Part shown: in pieces, positions 1 to 10,929 of the stretch
Position numbering within the stretch: the stretch's first letter is position 1
Layout: every line of letters starts with the position of its first letter
Source: Kurthia zopfii
GTDB taxonomy: Bacteria; Bacillota; Bacilli; Bacillales_A; Planococcaceae
Direction: 5' to 3'
Length of the DNA: 64,000 bases
NCBI RefSeq assembly: GCF_003143955.1
Contig: NZ_QFVS01000002.1
Location: forward strand, 1 to 64,000
Program-made: the position numbers and the translations under genes
The notes under the pieces: generated by a model
What the model was told of the DNA's origin: nothing
What the model saw: the letters and a program-made list of their open reading frames with translations, nothing else
The model's database searches: none

Positions 1-384
1 AAAGTCGTCAACCAGCGCGAAGATTTTCTTCATAAATTGAGTACAGACATCATCAAAAATCACGATGTAATCTGTCTTGAGAAGTTGAATACCAAAGGTA
101 TGATGAAGAATCATAAGTTAGCGAAAAGTATTGCCGATGTATCATGGTCGAGCTTCGTTCAAAAGTTACAATACAAAGCCGATTGGTACGGCAAGACGAT
201 TGTACAAATTGATACATGGTTTCCTTCTAGTCAGCTCTGCTCGCATTGTGGGCAGAATGACGGAAAGAAAGGGCTTTCGATTCGACAATGGTCTTGTACG
301 CATTGTGGTACACAGCATGACCGTGACATCAATGCGAGTATCAATATTCTTAATGAAGGATTACGACTTCATACGTTGGGCTAA
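1..384 (+). CDS. tnpB: TnpB-type RNA-guided nuclease (IS605 OrfB), C-terminal part
   Basis: This open frame is already running at base 1, so the gene starts upstream of the window. The 127 visible residues are the C-terminal catalytic and zinc-finger region of TnpB, the RNA-guided DNA endonuclease of IS605-type elements and ancestor of Cas12. The RuvC-II glutamate lies in [12 protein letters not shown] four-cysteine zinc ribbon follows (CSHCG, then CTHCG), and the RuvC-III aspartate lies in [11 protein letters not shown]. These parts look intact; the RuvC-I aspartate is not in view. The gene ends in TAA and runs into the right-end RNA region. Confidence 0.85.
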   Translation, partial: KVVNQREDFLHKLSTDIIKNHDVICLEKLNTKGMMKNHKLAKSIADVSWSSFVQKLQYKADWYGKTIVQIDTWFPSSQLCSHCGQNDGKKGLSIRQWSCTHCGTQHDRDINASINILNEGLRLHTLG

Positions 385-541
385 CAGCCTATACAAACCG
401 TAGGAACTACGGGGTTAGCTCGGTCAAATAAGAGAAACCGCTGCAAGTAAAGAAATACACTTGCAAGTACGCTCTATTCCCAAGAAGCTCCCACTTCAAG
501 CGTGAAGAACCGCAAGGTTTAGCTAAGTGGCGAGTAGTTCA
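385..541 (+). ncRNA. Predicted right-end RNA (omega/reRNA) scaffold of TnpB
   Basis: In IS605-type elements the DNA from the tnpB 3' end to the right end is transcribed as the guide-RNA scaffold, and flanking host DNA supplies the guide. Here 157 bp of non-coding, hairpin-forming sequence sits in exactly that place, after an apparently intact tnpB C-terminus. The RNA is inferred from position and fold. Its 5' end probably lies inside tnpB, so the start given is nominal. Confidence 0.45.
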
Positions 542-1444
542 CGCGAGTCCGCAATTAGTAAATGGGAAAGCGGAAAAAGCTATCCTGACATCACGCTCGT
601 TCCTGAAATTTGCAAGGCGTTGGACGTGTCCGAACATGAATTAATTCGCGGCGCAAATGATACTGAATTCCGCGAGATGAAAAAACACGCGACCTTACAT
701 CGAAAGGTGAGCGAAAGATTCTATTGGGGTTTCACAGGAACTTATATTTTAGCGCTAATCATTTGTCTCATTTGTGATATCGCCATTAATAAAGGGCTGA
801 CATTTTCACCAATCGTCTTCGGTGGCTTGCTGGTCGCATTCACATTCATCCCGACGGCAACTCGTTTTACAGAACAGCATAAATTAGCTGTCTTTACGCT
901 ATCGACTTTCGCTTCCATTAGTTTATTACTAGGTATTTGCTGCTTCATTTATGAGCAAAACTGGTGGGGCATCGCAACAATGGGTACATTACTCGGATAC
1001 ATCGTATTATTCTCGCCCTACTTACTTAAACGTTATGCTATTCGTAAATACAATGTAGCACTGTACTTCTTCATGACTTATAGCTCACTTTTCATTCTAT
1101 TATTCATCATCGGCGTTACGAATGGCTATGATATGAAACCGGGCTATCTTATTACATTATTCACGATGATTCCATTCATCATTATGTCAATCATGCATAT
1201 GACGTCCGTGAATGGATGGTTCAAAGCAAGTGTGAATACATTATTCATGTCGATTTCATTGTACTCAATTCAATACATCCTTACGCTTACGCTAGGTGAA
1301 AATGAAAACTCAAGCTACAAAGTGAATTTCTCTGATTGGCCGAATCATGTAAATGCCAATGTATTTTTACTCATACTGATCATCGGAATAATCCTATCAA
1401 TCGTCTTCTTCATCGTAGGCATAAAGCAAAAACATCGACGTTAA
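527..1444 (+). pseudogene. XRE-family regulator with eight-TM C-terminal domain, 5' end lost to IS insertion
   Basis: The frame reads through AISKWESGKSYPDITLVPEI, the second half of a Cro/C1 helix-turn-helix (usually preceded by about 30 residues ending LSQEEVAEKL..VSRQ). It continues into about eight hydrophobic helices (residues 65-300), a layout known for membrane-bound XRE regulators of Bacillales. The first helices of the DNA-binding domain are missing, and the sequence upstream of about 541 is the IS605 right end. A GTG at 527 inside the IS end is in frame, with a weak AAGG 9 bases upstream, so a truncated membrane protein could be made. Normal DNA binding is unlikely. The 5' half should lie beyond the IS left end. 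Confidence 0.75.
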
Positions 1445-1457
1445 AATCGATGTTTTT
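1428..1457 (+). terminator. Intrinsic terminator of the XRE gene remnant
   Basis: An 11-bp stem (1428-1438 with 1447-1457) overlaps the stop codon and runs into an uninterrupted T tract to 1460. It faces the eno terminator across a short gap. Confidence 0.8.
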
Positions 1458-1473
1458 TTTCGTTCTTCAAACT

Positions 1474-1503
1474 AAAAAACCTCTCCTAAACATGTAGGAG
1501 AGG
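1474..1503 (-). terminator. Intrinsic terminator of the glycolytic operon
   Basis: A perfect 9-bp stem (CCTCTCCTA / TAGGAGAGG, 1480-1488 and 1495-1503) with six Ts on the minus strand lies 16 bp after the eno stop codon. Confidence 0.85.
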
Positions 1504-1519
1504 CTTCTTAATATCTAGA

Positions 1520-4356
<2,837 letters not shown>

Positions 4357-4364
<8 letters not shown>

Positions 4365-5118
4365 TTGCTCCCGCCTCCAATAATTGTAGGTATGATTCTG
4401 CGTCTAGACTTGCGCCTCCAACAAGAGCGCCGTCGATCTGCTCCATTGATAGAAGTTCTACGACATTCGCTGGTTTCACACTACCGCCGTACTGAATGCG
4501 AACTGCTTGTGCTACTTCTTCATTCACTGCTTGTGCAATGGCTGAACGGATTTCGCCGCAAGTTTCGTTCGCGTCAGCTGCTGTAGCTGTTTTGCCCGTG
4601 CCGATCGCCCAAATTGGTTCGTAAGCGATGACAGATGTCGCCACTTGCTCAGGCGTTAACCCTTTAATTGCTGCTGTAATTTGTGAAGATACTTTGGCAA
4701 CTGTTTGACCAGCTTCACGTTCTTCAAGTGTTTCACCACAGCAAATGATTGGTGTTAAGCCATTTTCAAATGCAGCGATTGCTTTCTTGTTAACCGCTTC
4801 GTCTGTTTCGTTAAAATATTCACGACGTTCTGAATGTCCTAACACTACATATTGTACATCAATATCTGATAATTGTGACGGACTAACTTCTCCCGTATAT
4901 GCTCCTTCAACTTCGAAATGCATATTTTGAGCACCGATTGCTAAATCCGTACCTTTCGCAGCTTCCACTAGTGAAGTTAAGAAAATTGATGGCGCACAAA
5001 TAACTGCATCTACTTTTTCAGCTGATGGTACTTTATTCTTTAGCGCTTCGACAAATTGTGAAGCTTCTGATAATTTTTTATACATTTTCCAGTTTCCTGC
5101 GATGATTGGTTTACGCAT
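4357..5118 (-). CDS. tpiA: Triosephosphate isomerase
   Basis: Triosephosphate isomerase (EC 5.3.1.1) interconverts dihydroxyacetone phosphate and glyceraldehyde 3-phosphate. The protein is a 253-residue TIM barrel with the substrate Lys in GNWKMYK, the electrophilic His in VLGHSERR, the catalytic Glu and flexible lid in [14 protein letters not shown], and the phosphate-binding [10 protein letters not shown] good RBS (AAGGAGG) precedes the ATG. It lies between pgk (91 bp upstream, with a stem-loop) and gpmI (8-bp overlap). Confidence 0.97.
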
Positions 5119-5155
5119 GGTTATGCCTCCTTAAAATTGATTTATTTGTTGAAAA

Positions 5156-5196
5156 GACAGACGAGCGACAATGTGGAATGTTCCAGTCGCGCTGTC
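5156..5196 (-). other. Long imperfect stem-loop between pgk and tpiA
   Basis: On the minus strand GACAG and GCGAC pair with GTCGC and CTGTC across a bulge, enclosing a second hairpin (TGGAA-CA-TTCCA). TCTTTTC follows, so termination would be weak at best. It may tune mRNA processing or partial termination within the operon. Function is inferred from structure only. Confidence 0.45.
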
Positions 5197-5209
5197 TGCC
5201 AAAAATGAA

Positions 5210-6394
5210 TTACTTATCGTTTAGTGCGACTACTCCAGGAAGTTGCTTACCTTCCATGAATTCAAGTGAAGCACCGCCACCTGTAGAGATATGATTCATC
5301 TTGTCAGCCACATTGAATTTCTCAACTGCTGCAGCTGAATCTCCGCCACCGATGATTGTATAACCTTCAGTTGTTGCCATTGCATTTGCTACAGCTTTCG
5401 TACCGCCAGCAAATTTGTCCATTTCAAATACGCCCATAGGACCATTCCAAATGATTAATTTTGAATCTTTAATCGCATTTGCATAAAGTTCTGCAGTTTT
5501 CGGACCGATATCAAGACCCATCCAACCTTCCGTAATGCCATCGATGTCGACAGTTTTCGCATCTGCATCTTTAGAAAATTCAGAAGCGATCACTGTATCG
5601 ATTGGCGTTAAGAAATTAACACCTTTATCTTTTGCTTTTTGCATAAATTCTTTTGCAAGCTCGATTTTATCTTCTTCAACAAGTGAATTACCTATTTCAT
5701 GACCTTGTGCCTTTGCAAATGTGAAAGCAAGACCACCGCCGATAATTAAGTTGTCGACAAGATCTAATAAATGATCGATTACGCCGATTTTATCTTTTAC
5801 TTTAGAACCACCGATTACAGCAGTGAATGGACGTTCTGGCGTTGAAAGAGCTTTACCTAAAACATCTAATTCCTTTTGTAAAAGTAGACCTGATACTGCT
5901 GGTAAATAAGCTGCGATTCCTGCTGTTGTCGCGTGCGCACGATGAGCCGCTCCAAATGCATCATTCACATAAACTTCAGCCAATTCTGCAAATTGTTTTG
6001 CTAATTCAGCATCATTTTTTTCTTCACCTTTATGGAAACGAACGTTTTCTAACAATACAACATCGCCATCATTCATCATTGATACGATTTTTTGTACTGT
6101 TTCGCCAACAGATTCGTCTAGTTTCATAACTGGTTTGCCTAATAATTCAGCAAGGCGAGTACCTACTGCTGTCAAACGCATTTCTTCAACAACTTCACCT
6201 TTTGGTCGACCTAAATGGCTCGCTAAAATTACTTTTGCGCCCTCATCAATTAAATGCTTGATTGTCGGAAGTGCTGCACGAATTCGAGTATCATCTGTAA
6301 TGTTGCCGTCTTCCATTGGCACGTTAAAATCTACACGTACAAAAACGCGTTTACCATTCACTTCTACATCATTCATTGTTTTCTTCTCGTTCAT
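5210..6394 (-). CDS. pgk: Phosphoglycerate kinase
   Basis: Phosphoglycerate kinase (EC 2.7.2.3) makes ATP and 3-phosphoglycerate from 1,3-bisphosphoglycerate. The 394-residue chain has RVDFNVPM and [10 protein letters not shown] (substrate domain), [15 protein letters not shown], and the nucleotide-binding GGSKVKDK and [14 protein letters not shown]. The frame stays open 32 codons further upstream, but the extension is not pgk-like and crosses a terminator-like hairpin. The ATG at 6394, with AAGGAGG nine bases before it, is the better start. Third gene of the glycolytic operon. Confidence 0.96.
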   Translation of the reverse strand: MNEKKTMNDVEVNGKRVFVRVDFNVPMEDGNITDDTRIRAALPTIKHLIDEGAKVILASHLGRPKGEVVEEMRLTAVGTRLAELLGKPVMKLDESVGETVQKIVSMMNDGDVVLLENVRFHKGEEKNDAELAKQFAELAEVYVNDAFGAAHRAHATTAGIAAYLPAVSGLLLQKELDVLGKALSTPERPFTAVIGGSKVKDKIGVIDHLLDLVDNLIIGGGLAFTFAKAQGHEIGNSLVEEDKIELAKEFMQKAKDKGVNFLTPIDTVIASEFSKDADAKTVDIDGITEGWMGLDIGPKTAELYANAIKDSKLIIWNGPMGVFEMDKFAGGTKAVANAMATTEGYTIIGGGDSAAAVEKFNVADKMNHISTGGGASLEFMEGKQLPGVVALNDK

Positions 6395-6435
6395 TGAAGA
6401 AAGCCTCCTTAAAAAATTATATTCGCAAATTTCAT

Positions 6436-6470
6436 AAAAAAAGGAGAAGTGTACAACTCCTCCTCTTTTT
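6436..6470 (-). terminator. Weak terminator or attenuator between gap and pgk
   Basis: On the minus strand AGGAG and CTCCT pair around a 10-base loop containing TGTACA and are followed by seven Ts. The stem is short, so partial termination is likely, letting gap be made in excess over the distal glycolytic genes, as known for the B. subtilis gapA operon. Confidence 0.5.
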
Positions 6471-6519
6471 CCAAAATACATTATATACAATACAACACAT
6501 AATGGCTAATCTTTTTTAA

Positions 6520-7524
6520 TTATAAGCCTTGTTCCGCCATGTATTCAACTAAATCCACTACGCGAGTAGAATATCCTGCCTCATTGTCATACCATGCTAG
6601 TACTTTTACGAAGTTGCCGTCATTCACCATTGTTGAAAGCGCATCTACTGTAGAAGAAGCTTGGTTGCCATTGTAGTCGATTGATACAAGTGGTTTTTCT
6701 GTGTAGTATAGGAACCCTTTAAGTTCATTTTCTGAAGCTGCTTTTAAAGCTGCATTTACTGATTCTTTCGTAACATCTTCATTCAGCTCAACAACTAAGT
6801 CCACAAGTGACACGTTTGGAGTTGGTACTCGGATTGCCATACCGTCCAATTTGCCTTCAAGCTGTGGTAATACTTTTGATACTGCCGCTGCTGCACCAGT
6901 AGTTGTTGGAATCATCGACTCGGCAGCTGCACGCGCACGACGATAATCTGAATGTGGTAAGTCTAAGATTTTTTGGTCATTCGTATACGAGTGAATTGTT
7001 GTCATCATACCGCGTTTAATACCGAAGTTGTCGTCTAGCACTTTTGCCACTGGCGCAAGACAGTTCGTTGTACATGAAGCGTTCGATACGATGATATCTT
7101 TTGAAGCATCATAATCTGTATGGTTAACACCCATTACGAATGTTGACATATTTTTACCTGGTGCTGAAATAACGACACGTTTTGCACCTGCTGCAATATG
7201 TTTGCCTGCTGATTCAGGATCTTTGAAAATACCTGTAGATTCTACAACCACATCTACGCCAAGGTCACCCCATGGTAAGTTCGCTGGATCTTTTTCTGCA
7301 TAGACACGCACTTTTTTGCCATCTACAACTAGGTAATCTCCTTCAGAAGTTACTTCATTCGGGATAATACCATGAACCGAATCATATTTTAGTAAATGTG
7401 CAAGCATTGCTGCGTCCGTTAAATCGTTTACTGCTACGAGTTCAATGTCTTTGCGTTCTAATGCGATACGAAATACTAAGCGTCCAATACGTCCAAAACC
7501 GTTAATTGCTAATTTGATTGTCAT
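6520..7524 (-). CDS. gap: Glyceraldehyde-3-phosphate dehydrogenase, glycolytic type
   Basis: This NAD-dependent GAPDH (EC 1.2.1.12) oxidises glyceraldehyde 3-phosphate to 1,3-bisphosphoglycerate. It has 334 residues. The Rossmann motif is INGFGRIGRLVFR, and Asp in VAVNDLTD fits NAD preference. The catalytic Cys lies in SNASCTTNCLAP, the His in IHSYTNDQ, and the C-terminal signature is WYDNEAGYSTR. It is 27 bp after its regulator cggR and is most likely the glycolytic GapA rather than the gluconeogenic GapB. Confidence 0.97.
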   Translation of the reverse strand: MTIKLAINGFGRIGRLVFRIALERKDIELVAVNDLTDAAMLAHLLKYDSVHGIIPNEVTSEGDYLVVDGKKVRVYAEKDPANLPWGDLGVDVVVESTGIFKDPESAGKHIAAGAKRVVISAPGKNMSTFVMGVNHTDYDASKDIIVSNASCTTNCLAPVAKVLDDNFGIKRGMMTTIHSYTNDQKILDLPHSDYRRARAAAESMIPTTTGAAAAVSKVLPQLEGKLDGMAIRVPTPNVSLVDLVVELNEDVTKESVNAALKAASENELKGFLYYTEKPLVSIDYNGNQASSTVDALSTMVNDGNFVKVLAWYDNEAGYSTRVVDLVEYMAEQGL

Positions 7525-7551
7525 GATATTATTCCTCCAGTAAAATATGTG

Positions 7552-8583
7552 TTATTTTTGAATGATTTTAAACATTTGCTGCGCTGCTGCCATGTCCGTA
7601 ATGAAAATGGTTTGCGAAGGCGCATTTTTGAAATATGAGAGAATCGCCTGTGCTTTGCGCGTTCCACCAGCAATCGCTAGCACAGCGGGACAGTTTTTGA
7701 CCTGTTCAAGCTGTAATCCTACTGTCCGTATTCTTTGTACTGCTTTACCCTTTTCGTCAAAATAGTAACCAAATGCTTCACCAACTGCACCGAGTTCCGT
7801 TAAGCCTTGTCGCTCAGAAACGGTTGATTTTCTACGCTCTGACATCTCATCTGCCGAACCAATTCCATGGACGACAATTGATGTATTTTCGTACAGTGTC
7901 ATCATCTCCTGCACGACTGGCTCTTCCTTCATCGCATTGTAGGCTGCTTCACCTAAATGCTCCGGTAAATACAGTGTGCGATATTCATTCCCCGAATTAA
8001 CGGCGAAGTTAGAAGCGATTGTATTCGCCTGCATTTGAACATCGACACCCATGCCACCACGGGCTGCGATAAATGTGAGATCCTTCAATTTATTCGAAGG
8101 CTTCACTGCATTGGCAACCGCCGCGACTGTGCTACCACCTGTCACCGCTACAATATTCCCTTGATGCGCGAAATCCTCAAGCTCGATTGCGGCCTCTGCT
8201 CCCATTAATGCTTTTACGGATGGTTCTAAATCTAAGTTCCCATCGACAATAATGACTTTCTGAATGCCGAGAAGCTTTTGTAATTGAATTTCTAAATCTG
8301 AAATCCCCGACCATTCGTAAACGAGTGGCTTCAAGCGATCTAATACTTGAATACCTAAATCGGTAATCGACATACCTGAACGACTGACATCCATTAAGGA
8401 TTGTTCACGTAACAAGTCGGTCTCTTTGCGGACTTCCCTTTCAGGTAGTGACAAACTATCTGCAAGGGATCTCCTCCCGATTGGCCCAAGCATTTGTACC
8501 ATTTGAAGAATACGGTATCTAATTTGAAGTGATTCTGCCATTTCGGGTAGCATCTTCAATTGTGCTTCTGTTAAAGACAACAT
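7552..8583 (-). CDS. cggR: Central glycolytic genes regulator CggR
   Basis: CggR is a SorC/DeoR-type repressor that blocks its own operon until fructose-1,6-bisphosphate binds. An N-terminal winged helix (GPIGRRSLADSLSLPEREVRK, residues 30-55) precedes a sugar-phosphate-binding domain with VTGGSTVAAVANAV, ARGGMGVDVQ and VHGIGSADEM. The start chosen is ATG at 8583, seven bases after AAGGAG. The frame runs to 8649, but that extension crosses the operator. Length is 343 residues, close to the B. subtilis protein. It is the first gene of the operon and autoregulated through the site at 8604-8639. Confidence 0.95.
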   Translation of the reverse strand: MLSLTEAQLKMLPEMAESLQIRYRILQMVQMLGPIGRRSLADSLSLPEREVRKETDLLREQSLMDVSRSGMSITDLGIQVLDRLKPLVYEWSGISDLEIQLQKLLGIQKVIIVDGNLDLEPSVKALMGAEAAIELEDFAHQGNIVAVTGGSTVAAVANAVKPSNKLKDLTFIAARGGMGVDVQMQANTIASNFAVNSGNEYRTLYLPEHLGEAAYNAMKEEPVVQEMMTLYENTSIVVHGIGSADEMSERRKSTVSERQGLTELGAVGEAFGYYFDEKGKAVQRIRTVGLQLEQVKNCPAVLAIAGGTRKAQAILSYFKNAPSQTIFITDMAAAQQMFKIIQK

Positions 8584-8603
8584 ATCCATTCTCCTTATTG
8601 TAG

Positions 8604-8639
8604 GACTAAAAATATCCCATACATATAAATTATGTCCCA
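8604..8639 (-). promoter_or_regulatory. CggR operator
   Basis: On the minus strand two direct repeats, TGGGAC-N6-TATA and TGGGAT-N6-AGTC, start 20 bp apart. This is the arrangement of the B. subtilis CggR operator (CGGGAC-N6-TGTC twice, 20-bp period). The site lies between the promoter at 8669-8697 and the cggR start, so bound repressor would block elongation. Confidence 0.8.
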
Positions 8640-8668
8640 CTTTGTTCAAAAAAATATTTCCTACACAT

Positions 8669-8697
8669 ATTATAACAATTGAGGGGGACTAATGCAA
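8669..8697 (-). promoter_or_regulatory. SigA promoter of the cggR-gap-pgk-tpiA-gpmI-eno operon
   Basis: Minus strand TTGCAT (8692-8697), 17-bp spacer, TATAAT (8669-8674). The -10 is perfect, and the CggR operator follows about 30 bp downstream. Confidence 0.8.
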
Positions 8698-8757
8698 TAA
8701 CGGGCGAAATGTTATCCCACTCAATCTTTAGTAAGTTACTTTTCCAAGTCGCACCAT

Positions 8758-8988
8758 TCACCCTTCTATTTCTTCAAGCAAGGTGATGTAATCGAGTAAG
8801 CCAGATTGAATGATCTGCCCGTTCTGTTCGACAACCGGAATTTTCATCATATACTTCTCATGAAGTTCATCATCATCTTCAATATTCACTTCTACGATAT
8901 CAAATTCCTTATCTTCCTGGACGAGTAGTAAAAGGCTCATTCCCTCTTCACAAAGGCGGCAATTTGGTCGGCTATAATATGTAATCAA
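8758..8988 (-). CDS. Small glutaredoxin/thioredoxin-fold protein
   Basis: A 76-residue protein with an early CxxC redox motif (RPNCRLCEEGM), an acidic middle (NIEDDDELHEKY) and the cis-proline segment KIPVV before a GLLDYITLLEE helix. This is the minimal glutaredoxin-like fold of the DUF836 type. It probably acts as a cytoplasmic thiol-disulfide exchanger; partner and substrate are unknown. It is transcribed toward cggR but ends before the cggR promoter, so it is not part of that operon. Confidence 0.8.
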   Translation of the reverse strand: MITYYSRPNCRLCEEGMSLLLLVQEDKEFDIVEVNIEDDDELHEKYMMKIPVVEQNGQIIQSGLLDYITLLEEIEG

Positions 8989-9065
8989 TGCACTTCCTCC
9001 CTTCTCAAATTTATAATTGCTATTATTATAGAAGAAACTCCAATTTTTTTGAAATAATACGCATT

Positions 9066-9097
9066 AAAAAAGAGCCACATCCTTATAGATGTGACTC
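9066..9097 (-). terminator. Intrinsic terminator of the MFS transporter gene
   Basis: A 10-bp stem (9072-9081 with 9088-9097, one G-U pair) is followed by six Ts on the minus strand, 12 bp after the transporter stop. Confidence 0.85.
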
Positions 9098-9109
9098 CAT
9101 TTTAAACTA

Positions 9110-10753
9110 CTATTCTTTTGTCTCTTCAACCGGTGCTTTTGTTGGCGGAACTTTGCGTCCAGTCACTTTTACACGTTTTAAGAAAAATGCTAGGAATAAA
9201 GCGAAGATTGTAATAAACATCGCGATTAAGAATGAGAAGTTAATCCCTTCAACCATTGCTTTATCAACAAGTGGTTTCGAAATTTGTGCTGCTAAATCTT
9301 TCGCGTATTTGACCATACTTGGATCTTCTGCTAATTGTTTCGCATAGTCAGCAAGCTCTTGTTTAGACATTGGCGATCCTGCTTGTGCTGCCTCTGTTGC
9401 TTTTTCAGCAACTTGATCCGAGATGCGGTCTTTCATTTTATCTGCTACTTGTGCTTTTACGTCATCTTCAATACCAGCTGATTCGCTCTTCGTACGGTTC
9501 GTCATGATTGTGATCATAACTGCCGAACCAATCGCACCCGCAATTTGTTGCAATGTATTGTTCATCGCAGTACCGTGTGGGTTCAGTTGTTGTGGTAATT
9601 GATTTAAACCGTTTGTCATGATTGGCATCATAACCATAGACATACCGAACATACGAATCGTATACGCGATCATTAAGTATGTGTAAGTAGTCGTTGTCGA
9701 TAATTGTGATAGGTAGTAAGTCGAGATTGTGACGATTGTTAAACCTGTAATCGCTAAAATCTTCGGTCCAAACTTATCGAATAATTTACCAGTAATTGGC
9801 GACATGATCCCCATAAGGACTGCCCCCGGTAACATTAGTAAACCTGAATCAAGCGGCGTAAAGCCACGAATATTTTGTAAATAAACTGGTGTTAAGATCA
9901 TACCAGAGAACATCGCCATTGATACGACGATTGAAATAACTGATGCTAAACCGAACATTGGGTATTTGTATACGCCGAAGTTTAACATTGGTTCTTTCAT
10001 ATTCAGCTGCATTGATACGAATGCGATTAATGCGATCGCACCAACTGTGATTGTACCCCATACGCCGATTGCATCCCAGCCGTCAGTACCAGCTGAACTG
10101 AATCCGTATAGTAAACCACCGAATCCGATTGTAGAAAGTGTGAGTGAGGTTATGCTCAGCTTCACTTTCTTCGTTGGCATAATATTTTCGAACTTGAAGA
10201 ATGCTACGATTAATACGATGATTGCTAACGGTAGAATCATTTCGAATAATACATGCCATGTCCAAGTTTCAACAATCCAACCTGAAAGTGTTGGGCCAAT
10301 TGCAGGTGCTGTGATCATTACTAGACCAAACACACCCATTACTGCTCCACGTTTTTCGATTGGGAATGAGATTAACATGATATTCATTAATAACGGTCCC
10401 ATTACTGCTGAACCTACTGCTTGAATCATACGAGCAGTTAATAGTACGCCGAATGTTGGTGACCATACTGCTAGTGCAGTACCTAATGTGAAGATTGCTA
10501 ATGATGTAATAAATAATGTTCTGTTTTTAATTCTTGTAATAAAAAATGCACTGGCAGGTACTAATACACCTGATACAAGCATATAACCTGTCGTTAGCCA
10601 TTGCACTGTTGATGCTTCCACATCGAAGTCTTTCATAATAGAAGGAAGCGCCACATTTAATAATGTATTGTTAAGTAATGCTACAAAAGCACCGATGAAC
10701 AATAGCACAATCATTGCATATGGCGGGTTCTTCTGCAATTTTTCAATATCCAT
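9110..10753 (-). CDS. DHA2 (EmrB/QacA) family multidrug MFS transporter
   Basis: A 547-residue proton-driven drug exporter of the 14-TM DHA2 family. The N-terminal helix has FVALLNNTLLNVALPSI (motif D1 region), and VGSAVMGPLL and ITAPAIGPTLSGWIVE (motif C, antiporter signature) follow. A large hydrophilic segment rich in D/K/A (about residues 430-510) lies before the last helix. The closest functional group is LmrB/EmrB drug pumps; the substrate cannot be told from sequence. It is divergent from a TetR-type regulator (10930), a common repressor-pump arrangement. Confidence 0.9.
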   Translation of the reverse strand: MDIEKLQKNPPYAMIVLLFIGAFVALLNNTLLNVALPSIMKDFDVEASTVQWLTTGYMLVSGVLVPASAFFITRIKNRTLFITSLAIFTLGTALAVWSPTFGVLLTARMIQAVGSAVMGPLLMNIMLISFPIEKRGAVMGVFGLVMITAPAIGPTLSGWIVETWTWHVLFEMILPLAIIVLIVAFFKFENIMPTKKVKLSITSLTLSTIGFGGLLYGFSSAGTDGWDAIGVWGTITVGAIALIAFVSMQLNMKEPMLNFGVYKYPMFGLASVISIVVSMAMFSGMILTPVYLQNIRGFTPLDSGLLMLPGAVLMGIMSPITGKLFDKFGPKILAITGLTIVTISTYYLSQLSTTTTYTYLMIAYTIRMFGMSMVMMPIMTNGLNQLPQQLNPHGTAMNNTLQQIAGAIGSAVMITIMTNRTKSESAGIEDDVKAQVADKMKDRISDQVAEKATEAAQAGSPMSKQELADYAKQLAEDPSMVKYAKDLAAQISKPLVDKAMVEGINFSFLIAMFITIFALFLAFFLKRVKVTGRKVPPTKAPVEETKE

Positions 10754-10929
10754 TTGTCGATCCCTCTTCTGCGTTAAATATATTTCGTGTCTAAAAAAGA
10801 TTACTTACAATATAATATACCGTGAGTCCAATTTTGGCAACAAAAAAATTTTATAATGCTAAAATCATTGCTATTAAAGCGTTTTCGTTTTAGAATAACG
10901 GTATAAAGACATTTCATTAAGGTGGGACT

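Larger units (their letters stand above)
1..541 (+). mobile_element. IS605/IS1341-type insertion sequence, right part
   Basis: The window opens inside an IS200/IS605-superfamily element. It holds the 3' part of tnpB (1-384), then about 157 bp of structured non-coding right end. The last 60 bases fold into paired segments (CTCCCACTT at 488-496 against AAGTGGCGAG near 525-534, with an inner AACC-GCAA-GGTT hairpin), as expected for a subterminal hairpin read by an HUH transposase. The likely tip is TAGTTCA, about 535-541, because regulator sequence resumes directly after it. The left end and any tnpA lie outside the window. The exact boundary is inferred. Confidence 0.75.

Noticed and set aside
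6395-6490. 32-codon N-terminal extension of pgk
   Set aside because: The extension crosses a terminator-like hairpin and has no phosphoglycerate kinase homology; the ATG at 6394 has a strong RBS.
9966-10424. 152-codon plus-strand frame inside the MFS gene
   Set aside because: It is a shadow of the transporter on the other strand; the composition mirrors membrane-helix codons.
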